64,000 nucleotides of DNA from SIG440 sp045648175. GTDB taxonomy: Bacteria > Bacillota > Clostridia > Monoglobales > Monoglobaceae. The notes under the pieces were generated by a model. The model was not told the origin of the DNA. It saw only the letters and a list, made by a program, of their open reading frames with translations, and did no database searches. This document shows, piece after piece, positions 1 through 8,350 of the stretch. Each line of letters opens with the position of its first letter. Position 1 is the stretch's first letter. The stretch covers positions 1 through 64,000 of the forward strand of contig JAZRNN010000029.1 of assembly GCA_045648175.1 (NCBI GenBank), in the 5' to 3' direction. The translations under genes and the position numbers were made by a program.

Positions 1-19
1 CAGAAGGGACTGATAATAT

Positions 20-1237
20 ATGAAAATCGCAATTATGGGCTTTGGTGTTGTTGGCTCGGGCGTTGGTGAGGTTATCACCAAAAATCAGGACAACCTGATT
101 AAAAAATGCGGCGAGCCTATCGAAATCGCTCACATTCTTGACCTGCGAGACTTTCCCGACAGCGAATTCAAATGCTTCACCAAGGACTTTAACGACATTT
201 TAAACGACCCCGAGGTTGGTATTGTTGTTGAAACAATGGGCGGTACAAAGCCTGCTTATGAATTTTCAAAACAACTTCTCCTTGCAGGCAAAAGTGTTAT
301 TACATCCAACAAGGAGCTTGTTGCCGCACACGGTACAGAGCTTTTGAAAATTGCAAGGGAAAAAAATCTTAACTATCTGTTTGAAGCATCTGTTGGTGGC
401 GGTATTCCCATTATAAGACCTATGTTCTCATGCCTGACAGCAGGCGAAGCAACAGATGTCTTTGGTATCCTTAACGGAACTACCAACTACATACTTACAC
501 AGATGTTCCAAAAGGGTGAAACCTTTGACAATGCACTTCGTGCAGCACAGCAGAAGGGTTATGCCGAGGCAGACCCCACAGCCGATGTAGAAGGTCACGA
601 CACTTGTCGCAAGATTGCAATCCTTTCGGCTTTGGCCTTTGGTAACGAAGTTCTTACCGAAAGAATTCCAACCGAAGGTATTACAAAAATTACTGCTGAA
701 GACGTAGCATATGCCGAAAAACTTGGATATTCAATCAAGCTTATCGGTCATGCAACAAAGGCAAAGGACGGCGGTGTTTATGCCGCAGTTTTCCCTGCAT
801 TTGTTCCCAAAAGCAATCCCCTTGCAGGCATTAACGATGTATTTAATGGTATTATTGTAAAAGGCGAAGACCTGGGCGATGTTATGTTTTATGGCAGAGG
901 TGCCGGGAAGCTGCCCACAGCAAATGCTGTTGTTGCAGACGTTGTGGATGCAATCAAGCACCAGGGAGTAAACATTATCATAAAATGGAATGAATACTCT
1001 GCCGAAAAGCAGTCAGAAGGCAAGCTGCAGGAATATCCCTACTACATCAGATTCTCAGGCAAACCCGTTTCAGGCCTTGAAGATTGCACTATTGTAACCT
1101 TTGACGACGAGGAATATAAAAACGAATTTGCAGTTATCACCGCTCCTATGACAGATAATAAGGTTGCAGAATTTATTAAAGGTGTTGAATTTGAGGGCGG
1201 CAAGGCTCTTGGCAGGTTAAGATTAATTGGCGAATAA
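20..1237 (+). CDS. hom: Homoserine dehydrogenase
   Basis: Reduces aspartate semialdehyde to homoserine with NAD(P)H, at the branch to threonine and methionine in the cytoplasm. The 405-residue protein opens with a Rossmann motif (GFGVVGSGV, residues 7-15), followed by the family motif NGTTNYI (about residue 154) and DPTADVEGHD (about 190), which belongs to the catalytic region. The C-terminal 70 residues look like a shortened regulatory ACT-type tail; Bacillus Hom is a little longer. The ATG at 20 follows an AGAAGGGA ribosome site at 2-9, so the gene is complete, but its promoter lies outside the window. Aspartate kinase starts 78 bp downstream on the same strand, so the first and third steps of the aspartate pathway are probably co-transcribed. 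Confidence 0.95.
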   Translation: MKIAIMGFGVVGSGVGEVITKNQDNLIKKCGEPIEIAHILDLRDFPDSEFKCFTKDFNDILNDPEVGIVVETMGGTKPAYEFSKQLLLAGKSVITSNKELVAAHGTELLKIAREKNLNYLFEASVGGGIPIIRPMFSCLTAGEATDVFGILNGTTNYILTQMFQKGETFDNALRAAQQKGYAEADPTADVEGHDTCRKIAILSALAFGNEVLTERIPTEGITKITAEDVAYAEKLGYSIKLIGHATKAKDGGVYAAVFPAFVPKSNPLAGINDVFNGIIVKGEDLGDVMFYGRGAGKLPTANAVVADVVDAIKHQGVNIIIKWNEYSAEKQSEGKLQEYPYYIRFSGKPVSGLEDCTIVTFDDEEYKNEFAVITAPMTDNKVAEFIKGVEFEGGKALGRLRLIGE

Positions 1238-1314
1238 CAAAAGATAAAATCGGCGTCTTAAAATCCTTAAATTATATGGGCGTCATAATATAATATGTAT
1301 CGGAGGTTTTAAAA

Positions 1315-2520
1315 TTGGCAATTATTGTTCAAAAATTCGGCGGCAGCTCAGTTGCAGATGCAGCCAAAGTAAACAACGTTGCAAATCGTGTTGTTGATAC
1401 CTACCGCGAAGGAAATTCGGTTGTTGTAGTTGTTTCTGCACAAGGCGACACAACAGATGACCTTATTGATAAGGCTCACGAGATTAATCCTTCACCCTCA
1501 AAGCGTGAAATGGATATGCTCCTTTCATCAGGCGAACAGATATCAATTGCACTTCTTGCAATGGCAATCGAAAAAATCGGGGCTCCCGTTATTTCTCTTA
1601 CAGGCTGGCAGGCAGGCTTTCAGACAAACACATCTGCAGGCAATGCTCGAATCAACAAGATTGATACCGAAAGAATTCTGGCTGAGATTGACCAGAAAAA
1701 GATTGTTATTGTTGCAGGCTTTCAGGGCGTTGACAAATATGATAACATCACCACTCTGGGCCGTGGCGGCAGTGACACATCTGCAGTTGCGATTGCTGCG
1801 GCAATACACGCCGACAAATGCGAAATTTACACAGATGTTGACGGTGTTTACACCGCAGACCCTCGTATAGTAAAGTCAGCAAGGAAGCTTGACGAAATCA
1901 CTTATGATGAAATGCTTGACCTTGCAAGTCTTGGCGCAAACGTACTCCACAACCGTTCGGTTGAAATGGCTAAAAAATATGGCGTAAAGCTTGAGGTTAA
2001 ATCCAGTTTTGAAAAAATTGATGGAACAATTGTTAAGGAGGCGGTTTCCGTGGAAAAAATGTTAATCAGAGGTGTTGCTCGCGATAACGATGTAGCACGT
2101 ATTGCAATTATCGGCCTTGAAGATAAGCCCGGCATTGCATTTAAAGTATTCTCATTGCTTGCTAATAAAAATATAAATGTAGACGTAATTCTGCAGTCAA
2201 TCGGCAGAGAAGGTAAGAAGGATATTTCCTTTACTGTTACAAAAAATCATCTTGCTGAGGCAATTGAGCTTCTTGAATCTGAAAAGAATGCTCTTTGCTA
2301 TGAAGAAATCTCACACAGAGAAGACATCAGCAAGGTTTCAATTGTTGGTGCAGGTATGGCTAACAACCCTGGCGTTGCTGCAAAAATGTTTGAAGCACTT
2401 TATGATGCAAACATCAACATCCATATGATTTCTACATCTGAAACCAAGATTTCTGTTTTGGTAAACATCGCAAATGCAGAAAAAGCCGTTCAGGCAATTC
2501 ACGATAAGTTTATTATTTAA
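1315..2520 (+). CDS. lysC: Aspartate kinase with tandem ACT domains
   Basis: Phosphorylates aspartate, the committed step to lysine, threonine and methionine. The 401-residue product has the amino acid kinase signature KFGGSSV at residues 7-13, a GRGGSDTSA motif near residue 150, and two C-terminal ACT domains (about 250-401) that normally bind feedback amino acids. It starts with TTG at 1315 behind a CGGAGG site at 1301-1306. A second in-frame start is suggested inside the gene: AAGGAGG at 2035-2041 lies eight bases before GTG 2050, which would give a separate 156-residue regulatory subunit, as known for Bacillus subtilis LysC. It ends before a strong terminator. Confidence 0.95.
   Translation: MAIIVQKFGGSSVADAAKVNNVANRVVDTYREGNSVVVVVSAQGDTTDDLIDKAHEINPSPSKREMDMLLSSGEQISIALLAMAIEKIGAPVISLTGWQAGFQTNTSAGNARINKIDTERILAEIDQKKIVIVAGFQGVDKYDNITTLGRGGSDTSAVAIAAAIHADKCEIYTDVDGVYTADPRIVKSARKLDEITYDEMLDLASLGANVLHNRSVEMAKKYGVKLEVKSSFEKIDGTIVKEAVSVEKMLIRGVARDNDVARIAIIGLEDKPGIAFKVFSLLANKNINVDVILQSIGREGKKDISFTVTKNHLAEAIELLESEKNALCYEEISHREDISKVSIVGAGMANNPGVAAKMFEALYDANINIHMISTSETKISVLVNIANAEKAVQAIHDKFII
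2050..2520 (+). CDS. Possible internal start: aspartate kinase beta subunit
   Basis: An in-frame GTG at 2050 (codon 246 of lysC) is preceded at ideal spacing by a full AAGGAGG at 2035-2041. Translation from here would yield about 156 residues holding only the two ACT domains. Bacillus subtilis aspartokinase II and Corynebacterium LysC are known to make such a beta subunit from overlapping in-phase starts. The site is seen directly; its use is inferred. ATG 2059 is a second possible start at longer spacing. Confidence 0.5.
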   Translation: MEKMLIRGVARDNDVARIAIIGLEDKPGIAFKVFSLLANKNINVDVILQSIGREGKKDISFTVTKNHLAEAIELLESEKNALCYEEISHREDISKVSIVGAGMANNPGVAAKMFEALYDANINIHMISTSETKISVLVNIANAEKAVQAIHDKFII

Positions 2521-2541
2521 AAAATTGTATTAAAATAAAAG

Positions 2542-2580
2542 AATGCGGTAAACTAATTTTGGTTTACCGCATTTTCTTAT
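2542..2580 (+). terminator. Terminator after lysC
   Basis: A 12-bp perfect stem (2542-2553 with 2562-2573) with an eight-base loop is followed by TTTTCTTAT. It closes the hom-lysC unit. The reverse strand also reads hairpin plus a T-rich stretch, so it may also terminate the small minus-strand frame that ends at 2580. Confidence 0.85.
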
Positions 2581-2702
2581 TATCCAACCTTCTCCGCACA
2601 TTCTGGTTCACTGACATTTACCAAAACCGGAGTATATACATTTTTTGAAATCAATATCAAAATGCATATTATAAAAAGAATCTTTTTTAATTTTTTTATC
2701 AT
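2580..2702 (-). CDS. Small hydrophobic peptide, possible (40 aa)
   Basis: A 40-codon frame reads from ATG 2702 on the minus strand, preceded by an AAGGGAGAAG-like ribosome site about nine bases upstream. The peptide begins with lysines (MIKKLKK), then a hydrophobic run of about twelve residues (ILFIICILILIS), then a short polar tail with one cysteine near the end. This is the layout of a small membrane or exported peptide. It ends right at the terminator hairpin 2542-2573, which would serve as its own terminator. It is divergent from purC. I do not recognise the family, and the frame could be chance in an AT-rich gap. Confidence 0.4.
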   Translation of the reverse strand: MIKKLKKILFIICILILISKNVYTPVLVNVSEPECAEKVG

Positions 2703-2910
2703 TGGACCGCTTCTCCCTTCTCTTTTATTTTCTCACAAAAAAAATACTCTACTCTGCAAAAAATACGGCAACCGATACGGTAATTAGAAAACCTAAAAAA
2801 ATTTTTAAAAAATTTTAATTTTTTTTTAAAAAGTACTGTAAATTTGTAAAAAAGTATGGTAAAATAAAGTGTATTATTAAACAACCAAAAGAAAGAAAGG
2901 GTTTTGTAAA
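2703..2910. other. AT-rich gap upstream of purC
   Basis: Very AT-rich sequence with long A and T runs (2815-2836). A TAAAAT hexamer at 2860-2865 is a possible purC -10, with no clear -35. No riboswitch fold was recognised. Confidence 0.4.
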
Positions 2911-3594
2911 ATGGAAAAGATTTATCAGGGAAAAACAAAAGATGTTTACAAACTTGAAAACGGCAACGTTTTGCTGAAATTTAAGGACGACTGCACCGGC
3001 AAAGACGGAGTTTTTGACCCGGGCGAAAATACAGTTGGTCTTACCATCGAAGGTATCGGAAAGGCTAACCTTGAAACATCTGTTTACTATTTTGAAATGC
3101 TGAAAAAGGCAGGCATCAAGACCCATTATGTAAGTGCAAATCTTGATGACGCTACAATGGAAGTTCTTCCCGCCACAGTTTTCGGACACGGCCTTGAGGT
3201 TATCTGCCGTCTGGTTGCAACCGGCAGCTTTATCCGCAGATACGGTGAATATATGGAAGACGGAACCGTTTTGGATGGTGGCTATGTTGAATGCACCTTT
3301 AAAAATGACGAAAAAGGCGACCCGCTGGTTACTTCCGAAGGACTTGCCGCTCTTGGCGTTATGTCTCCCGAGATGTTTAAAAGCATGAAAGAACAGACAC
3401 TTAAAATCACAAAGATTGTCGCTGATGACCTTAAAACTATAGGCCTTGACCTTTGGGATATCAAATTTGAATTTGGTTACAACAACAATGAAGTTATTCT
3501 TATAGACGAAATTGCTTCCGGTAATATGCGTGTTTATAAGGATGGCAAAATTGTCGACCCTGTTGAACTGACAAAACTTATTAACAATAGATAG
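2911..3594 (+). CDS. purC: SAICAR synthetase
   Basis: Joins aspartate to CAIR in step 8 of de novo purine synthesis, consuming ATP. The 227-residue length is typical for a single-domain bacterial PurC. The N-terminus YQGKTKDVY matches the family's nucleotide-binding start, and the C-terminal LIDEIASGNMR corresponds to the conserved D-E-[IVLA]-x-[ST]-x-D/N-x-R region. An AAGAAAGGG ribosome site sits at about 2892-2900. No other pur gene is nearby; the gene stands alone between terminators, so it is likely its own transcription unit. Confidence 0.96.
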   Translation: MEKIYQGKTKDVYKLENGNVLLKFKDDCTGKDGVFDPGENTVGLTIEGIGKANLETSVYYFEMLKKAGIKTHYVSANLDDATMEVLPATVFGHGLEVICRLVATGSFIRRYGEYMEDGTVLDGGYVECTFKNDEKGDPLVTSEGLAALGVMSPEMFKSMKEQTLKITKIVADDLKTIGLDLWDIKFEFGYNNNEVILIDEIASGNMRVYKDGKIVDPVELTKLINNR

Positions 3595-3606
3595 TTAACT
3601 ATAAAA

Positions 3607-3634
3607 GGCATATGTGTTTCCATATGTCTTTTTT
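3607..3634 (+). terminator. Terminator after purC
   Basis: An eight-base-pair stem (3607-3614 with 3621-3628, one G-U pair) with loop TGTTTC is followed by six T. It separates purC from the unknown gene at 3673. Confidence 0.75.
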
Positions 3635-3672
3635 CACAAACTTTCTTAAGTTATTTGAGGGGAGGCCATATT

Positions 3673-4107
3673 ATGTTGTTTTTTGAAATTTTTGATAATC
3701 CGCGGGATTTGGCAAAATACATTGCAGAAAGTTCTGCTCTGGAGGGTAAAGAGCCTCTAATTGTTGCTGACCCCCGTGAAATATTGGAAAAAATCTTAGA
3801 CAAGGGCAAGGAATGGTATAAAATTGATTACAGGGGACATCGCGACGGCATTGTTAAATACCTCTCTGTTTTAAAAATAGATTGCCTTAAAGATTATTTT
3901 TTACATATTAATATGCCCATAAGCAACAGCATATCCGACCTTCAATCCATAGTAATGGATATTTGCGAATGTAAAAACTGTTTAAAAAACGCCCCGGCGC
4001 TTCGATGTACAACCGATAGTTCTCTCTCGGATAACGAGGTGGAAATAACAATTGTTGTCCCGGTCTTTGACCTTGGCTGGCAACTTGATAATATGTGGAA
4101 AAAATAG
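3673..4107 (+). CDS. Hypothetical protein (144 aa)
   Basis: Not recognised. The start is placed at ATG 3673, eight bases after a GGGGAGG site (3659-3665); an upstream TTG at 3655 overlaps that site and is unlikely. The 144-residue product is soluble-looking, acidic in its first half, with no signal peptide or membrane segment. A central cluster CECKNC followed by a further cysteine (about residues 104-116) could bind metal. It lies between the purC terminator and a weak hairpin at 4126-4145, so it is probably monocistronic. Its composition resembles the neighbours. Confidence 0.7.
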   Translation: MLFFEIFDNPRDLAKYIAESSALEGKEPLIVADPREILEKILDKGKEWYKIDYRGHRDGIVKYLSVLKIDCLKDYFLHINMPISNSISDLQSIVMDICECKNCLKNAPALRCTTDSSLSDNEVEITIVVPVFDLGWQLDNMWKK

Positions 4108-4125
4108 TTTTTAATTATTTAAACC

Positions 4126-4145
4126 ATTTTCCAAAGGAAAATTTT
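4126..4145 (+). terminator. Weak terminator-like hairpin
   Basis: ATTTTCC (4126-4132), a three-base loop, then GGAAAAT (4136-4142) and a short T run. It sits 19 bases after the hypothetical gene. The stem is AT-rich, so efficiency is doubtful. Confidence 0.4.
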
Positions 4146-4266
4146 GTAAAAACAGAATTTGGGGAACATTCCAACTTAAAGTATCTGAAATTTGTTTGGG
4201 ACCAATGAATAAATTAAACGCTGCAGGCATTTAAAATATATTAATATAATTTTGGAGGATGAAAAA

Positions 4267-5034
4267 ATGTCAGAAGTAAGAAGTTTAAAAGCAGATGAAT
4301 TAAATGTAAAAGTATTTACAGACAGAGCCAGCATGGGTGAAGATGCAGCCCGTCTGGGTGCTCAGTGGATTAAAGAGGTTATTAAGGAAAAGGGCGAAGT
4401 TAATATTATTTTTGCCGCCGCTCCTTCACAGAACGACTTTTTGGCAGCTCTTTGCAAAGAGGATGTTGACTGGTCGTGTGTTAACGCATTCCATATGGAT
4501 GAATACATAGGTTTAGACGCAGATGCACCTCAGGGTTTTGCTAACTTCCTGCGCCGCTCAATATTTGACCTTGTTCCTTTTAAAAAGGTTTACTGCCTTG
4601 ACGGACAGAATCCCGACCCCGAAGCTGAATGTAAGCGTTACGCTGAGCTCCTTAACGAATTCCCCGTAGATATTATCTTTATGGGTATCGGCGAAAATGC
4701 ACACCTTGCATTCTGTGACCCTGGTGTTGCATTCTTTGATGACCCCGAAACCGTAAAAATTGTAGAGCTTGATCAGGTTTGCCGACAGCAGCAGGTAAAC
4801 GACGGTTGCTTCAAAGCACTTGACGATGTTCCTACACATGCACTAACACTTACTATTCCCACTATGATGAAGGCACGTTATGTGATGCTTGTTGTACCTA
4901 CCAAGCTCAAGGCTAAGGCAATTTACGACACAGTATGCGGTCCTGTTAACGAAATGGTACCTGCTTCTGTTGTACGTACACACAAGGGTGGTGCAACTTT
5001 ATACACTGATATTGATGGTGCATCGCTTATATAA
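4267..5034 (+). CDS. NagB-like sugar-phosphate deaminase/isomerase
   Basis: Member of the glucosamine-6-phosphate deaminase / 6-phosphogluconolactonase fold family (255 aa). The family motif HMDEYIGL is present near residue 77. The active-site loop reads GIGENAHLAFCDPG near residue 141, where classical NagB has G-[IV]-G-x-D-G-H-I-A-F-N-E-P. The loop His is kept, but the Asp and the Glu of E. coli NagB (D141, E148) appear as Asn and Asp. It starts at ATG 4267 behind GGAGG (4255-4259). nagA follows after 44 bp, then uxuA and an SDR, so the operon probably handles an amino sugar and a hexuronate. The substrate may be something other than GlcN6P. Confidence 0.8.
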   Translation: MSEVRSLKADELNVKVFTDRASMGEDAARLGAQWIKEVIKEKGEVNIIFAAAPSQNDFLAALCKEDVDWSCVNAFHMDEYIGLDADAPQGFANFLRRSIFDLVPFKKVYCLDGQNPDPEAECKRYAELLNEFPVDIIFMGIGENAHLAFCDPGVAFFDDPETVKIVELDQVCRQQQVNDGCFKALDDVPTHALTLTIPTMMKARYVMLVVPTKLKAKAIYDTVCGPVNEMVPASVVRTHKGGATLYTDIDGASLI

Positions 5035-5078
5035 TTTAACAATGCAGCAAAAACGTATTTTGTAAAGGAGTTGATATT

Positions 5079-6257
5079 ATGAGTATATTATTTACTAATG
5101 CACGCGTTATTTTACAGGAAAGAGTTCTTGAAAACGGTGCTGTAAGAATTTCAGACGGTATAATTAAAGATGTATACGAAGGCGAATACACCATCCTGCC
5201 TGAAGACGAGGTTGTTGACGCCAAAGGTAAATACCTATCTCCCGGCTTTATTGATGTACATATCCACGGCGGTGGCGGCGGATATTTTATGTCCAGCGAA
5301 CACGACCAGATTGATGCCGTATGCAAGATGCATCTTAAGCACGGTACAACATCTATGACACCTTCTCTTTCTACCGCACCTAAAGAAATGCTGATGAAAG
5401 CTATGGACGGGGTTAACGAATATGAAAAAAATGTATCCGAGCGTCCAAACTTCCTTGGATTCCACCTGGAAGGTCCGTATCTTTCACCAAACGCCTGCGG
5501 TGCTATGCCTCCCGGCTATCTCAGAAACCCCGACCCCGAGGAATATCTTGAGCTTGCAGATAAGTATCCTAATATCGTACGTTGGGCGGTAGCTCCTGAG
5601 CTCCCCGGTGCAATTGAGATGGCACAAAAACTTTGCAGACGCGGTATAAAAATGTCCATCGGCCATAGTGACGCTTTCTTTGACGATGCAATGAAGGCAT
5701 ATGAGGCAGGTATGCAGTGTGTAACTCATTTCTATTCACTTACAACAACAGTAAGAAGAATTAATGCATACAGATATGCGGGAACACTTGAGGCAGCATA
5801 CCTTCTTGATGATATGTGGGTTGAAGTAATCGCAGACGGCAAGCATCTTCCCGCAAGTCTTTTGAAACTGATTTATAAATTAAAGGGCCCAGACAGAATT
5901 ATGCTTATTACTGACAGCATCTCTGCCGGCGGCTGGGAAACCATGGTGGGAGAAGCATTCAGCCAGACAGGTATGCCCATCATTATTGAAGATGCAGTAG
6001 CAAAACTTCCAAGTCGCGAGGTATTTGCAGGAAGTATCGCAACAACCGACCGTATCGTACGCACAATGCACACTTTAGGCGAAGTTTCAATAAAAGATGC
6101 AGTAAAGATGGCATCAGCAAACCCCGCTAAGCATCTTGGAGTATTTAATAAGAAAGGCTCAATTAGCCCCGGCAAGGATGCAGATTTGCTTTTGTTTGAC
6201 GATAACGTTAACATTGATTCTGTATATGTAATGGGCAAAAAACTTGTTCAAAATTAA
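5079..6257 (+). CDS. nagA: N-acetylglucosamine-6-phosphate deacetylase
   Basis: Amidohydrolase that removes acetate from GlcNAc-6-P, supplying the deaminase encoded upstream. It has 392 residues. Visible family motifs are PGFIDVHIHGGGG (about 53-65), HLEGPYLSP with the metal-binding Glu (about 129), IGHSDA and VTHFYS with the two metal His, and ITDSISAGG with the catalytic Asp. The substrate loop usually written THLFNAM is here THFYSLTTTVRR, so this is a divergent NagA. An AAAGGAG site precedes ATG 5079. It lies in tandem with the NagB-like gene. Confidence 0.88.
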   Translation: MSILFTNARVILQERVLENGAVRISDGIIKDVYEGEYTILPEDEVVDAKGKYLSPGFIDVHIHGGGGGYFMSSEHDQIDAVCKMHLKHGTTSMTPSLSTAPKEMLMKAMDGVNEYEKNVSERPNFLGFHLEGPYLSPNACGAMPPGYLRNPDPEEYLELADKYPNIVRWAVAPELPGAIEMAQKLCRRGIKMSIGHSDAFFDDAMKAYEAGMQCVTHFYSLTTTVRRINAYRYAGTLEAAYLLDDMWVEVIADGKHLPASLLKLIYKLKGPDRIMLITDSISAGGWETMVGEAFSQTGMPIIIEDAVAKLPSREVFAGSIATTDRIVRTMHTLGEVSIKDAVKMASANPAKHLGVFNKKGSISPGKDADLLLFDDNVNIDSVYVMGKKLVQN

Positions 6258-6344
6258 AAATCTGTTATTAATAAGCAGGGGAATACGAGAGATTATCCGT
6301 ATTGTCTTGAAAATTAAGCTATTAATTGAAAGGAAGATAAACCT

Positions 6345-7388
6345 ATGAAAATGACATTTCGTTGGTATGGCGAAAGTGATTCTATCACTCTTGACCATAT
6401 CAGACAAATCCCCTGTATGACCGGTGTTGTAACGGCGGTATACAGTGTTCCTGTAGGCGAGGTGTGGCCTCAGGAAGAAATCGACAAAATGAAATCCCTT
6501 GTCAATGCTAAAGGCTTGGAAATGGAAGTAATCGAGTCTGTACCCGTACACGAAGATATTAAGCTTCGTCAGGGAAATTATCAGCTCTACATTGACAACT
6601 ACAAAGAAAACATCCGCCGTCTTGCTAAGGCCGGAGTAAAGTGTATTTGCTATAACTTTATGCCGGTATTTGACTGGACACGTTCACGTCTTGACCAGCC
6701 TCTTCCCGATGGTTCAAACGCCCTTGTATATTATAAGGAAGACGTAGACAAAATGGACCCAACAAAAATGACACTTCCCGGCTGGGATGCATCATACACC
6801 CCTGACGAAATGGCAGGGCTTATAGATAAATACAAGGAAATCGGCGAAGAAGGTCTTTGGCGCAACCTTGAATACTTTATTAAAGAAATTATTCCCGTTG
6901 CCGCAGAATGCGATGTTTATATGGCTATCCACCCGGATGACCCGCCCTGGAGCATCTTTGGTATTCCCAGAATTATAACAAATGAGGCAAACATCGACAG
7001 ATTCCTTTCTCTCTATGATGATGTTCACCACGGTCTTACTCTTTGCAGCGGCAGTCTTGGTTGTGCAACCTTTAATGACTACACAGCAATGGTTAGAAAA
7101 TACGGTGCAATGGGAAGAATTCACTTTGCTCACGTAAGAAACATCAAAATTCTTCCCGATGGTTCATTTGAAGAAAGCGGACATCTTTCAGAATGTGGTT
7201 CACTTGATGTGGTAGAAATTCTTAAGGCATATCACGACACTGGCTTTAAAGGATACCTCCGCCCTGACCACGGCAGAATGATCTGGGGCGAAACAGGTAA
7301 ACCCGGTTATGGATTATATGACAGAGCGCTTGGCGCAATGTATATGGCAGGAATATGGGAAACTCTGGAGAAAGAAGGTTCAAAATGA
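6345..7388 (+). CDS. uxuA: Mannonate dehydratase
   Basis: Dehydrates D-mannonate to 2-keto-3-deoxygluconate in the glucuronate branch of hexuronate breakdown. The 347-residue length is usual. Family features include the start MTFRWYGE, the segment MAIHPDDPPWSIFGIPRI (about 200-217) and CSGSLG with a following H-x-R (HVRN) that contribute metal and substrate contacts. The start ATG 6345 follows AAAGGAAG. Its stop overlaps the next gene's start (ATGA, 7385-7388), so the pair is translationally coupled. Confidence 0.93.
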   Translation: MKMTFRWYGESDSITLDHIRQIPCMTGVVTAVYSVPVGEVWPQEEIDKMKSLVNAKGLEMEVIESVPVHEDIKLRQGNYQLYIDNYKENIRRLAKAGVKCICYNFMPVFDWTRSRLDQPLPDGSNALVYYKEDVDKMDPTKMTLPGWDASYTPDEMAGLIDKYKEIGEEGLWRNLEYFIKEIIPVAAECDVYMAIHPDDPPWSIFGIPRIITNEANIDRFLSLYDDVHHGLTLCSGSLGCATFNDYTAMVRKYGAMGRIHFAHVRNIKILPDGSFEESGHLSECGSLDVVEILKAYHDTGFKGYLRPDHGRMIWGETGKPGYGLYDRALGAMYMAGIWETLEKEGSK

Positions 7389-8230
7389 AATTACCATTTG
7401 AAATAAACTTAAAGAATAAAGTTTGTGTAGTAACGGGTGCTGGTGGTGTGCTTTGCTCAATGTTTGCTGAAGCACTTGCTAAAACCGGCGCAAAAATTGC
7501 CCTTCTTGACCTGAATGTTGATGCAGCTAAAACATATGCTGAAAAGATAAATGCAGAAGGAGGCATTGCAAAAGGTTATGCCTGCAATGTGCTTGAAAAA
7601 GAAAGCATCGAAAAGGCGCACGATGAGATTGTAAAAGATTTTGGCACTTGTGATATTCTTATCAACGGTGCAGGCGGAAACAATCCTAAAGCTACAACAG
7701 ATATCGAATATCACACCTCTGATGCTATAGGTAGTCTAAAGACCTTTTTCGATCTTGACAAAGCAGGAGTTGAGTTTGTATTTAATCTTAACTTTCTTGG
7801 CACACTTTTGCCAACACAGGTATTTGCAAAGGATATGCTTGAAAAAGATGATGCAAGTATAATTAACATTTCAAGTATGAATGCATACACACCTCTTACA
7901 AAAATACCTGCATACTCAGGTGCAAAGGCTGCAATCTCAAACTTTACGCAATGGCTTGCAGTGCATTTTTCAAAGACAAATATCCGTTGCAATGCAATTG
8001 CCCCCGGCTTTTTCGTAACAAAACAGAACGAAAAGCTTCTCTTTAATGAAGACGGAACACCCACAGCAAGAACAGGTAAAATTCTTGCAGCAACACCTAT
8101 GGAACGTTTTGGTAAGGCAGAAGAGCTTATAGGAGCACTTCTCTTCCTTGTATCTAAGGATGCGTCAAGCTTTGTTAATGGTGTAGTCATTCCCGTTGAC
8201 GGCGGATTTAGCGCATATAGCGGTGTTTAA
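7385..8230 (+). CDS. SDR oxidoreductase, probable fructuronate reductase
   Basis: Short-chain dehydrogenase (281 aa). The NAD(P)-binding glycine motif TGAGGVLCS lies near residue 18; the catalytic Ser-Tyr-Lys set is in NISSMNAY and YSGAK near residues 160-180. The start is ATG 7385, four bases overlapping uxuA. Being coupled to uxuA suggests the D-mannonate oxidoreductase (fructuronate reductase) role that SDR proteins fill in many Firmicutes instead of the long-chain UxuB. That role is inferred from context. It ends before a strong hairpin terminator. Confidence 0.85.
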   Translation: MKLPFEINLKNKVCVVTGAGGVLCSMFAEALAKTGAKIALLDLNVDAAKTYAEKINAEGGIAKGYACNVLEKESIEKAHDEIVKDFGTCDILINGAGGNNPKATTDIEYHTSDAIGSLKTFFDLDKAGVEFVFNLNFLGTLLPTQVFAKDMLEKDDASIINISSMNAYTPLTKIPAYSGAKAAISNFTQWLAVHFSKTNIRCNAIAPGFFVTKQNEKLLFNEDGTPTARTGKILAATPMERFGKAEELIGALLFLVSKDASSFVNGVVIPVDGGFSAYSGV

Positions 8231-8251
8231 TTCTTTAAGATAGTTGTAAAA

Positions 8252-8285
8252 TAATCCTTCCTTTATATAAGGAAGGATTATTTTC
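8252..8285 (+). terminator. Terminator of the nag/uxu operon
   Basis: An 11-bp stem (8253-8263 with 8269-8279), a five-base loop, and a following T run on the plus strand. Confidence 0.85.
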
Positions 8286-8293
8286 TGTCCTGT

Positions 8294-8324
8294 AAAAATG
8301 GCAGTCGCATAAAGCGACTGCCAT
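8294..8324 (-). terminator. Terminator of the surface-protein operon
   Basis: A perfect 11-bp stem (8298-8308 with 8314-8324) and a five-base loop, followed on the minus strand by five T (A run 8294-8298). It lies 27 bases past the stop of the SLH-cohesin gene. Confidence 0.85.
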
Positions 8325-8350
8325 AATTATTATTTCTTGTTAATATTCAA

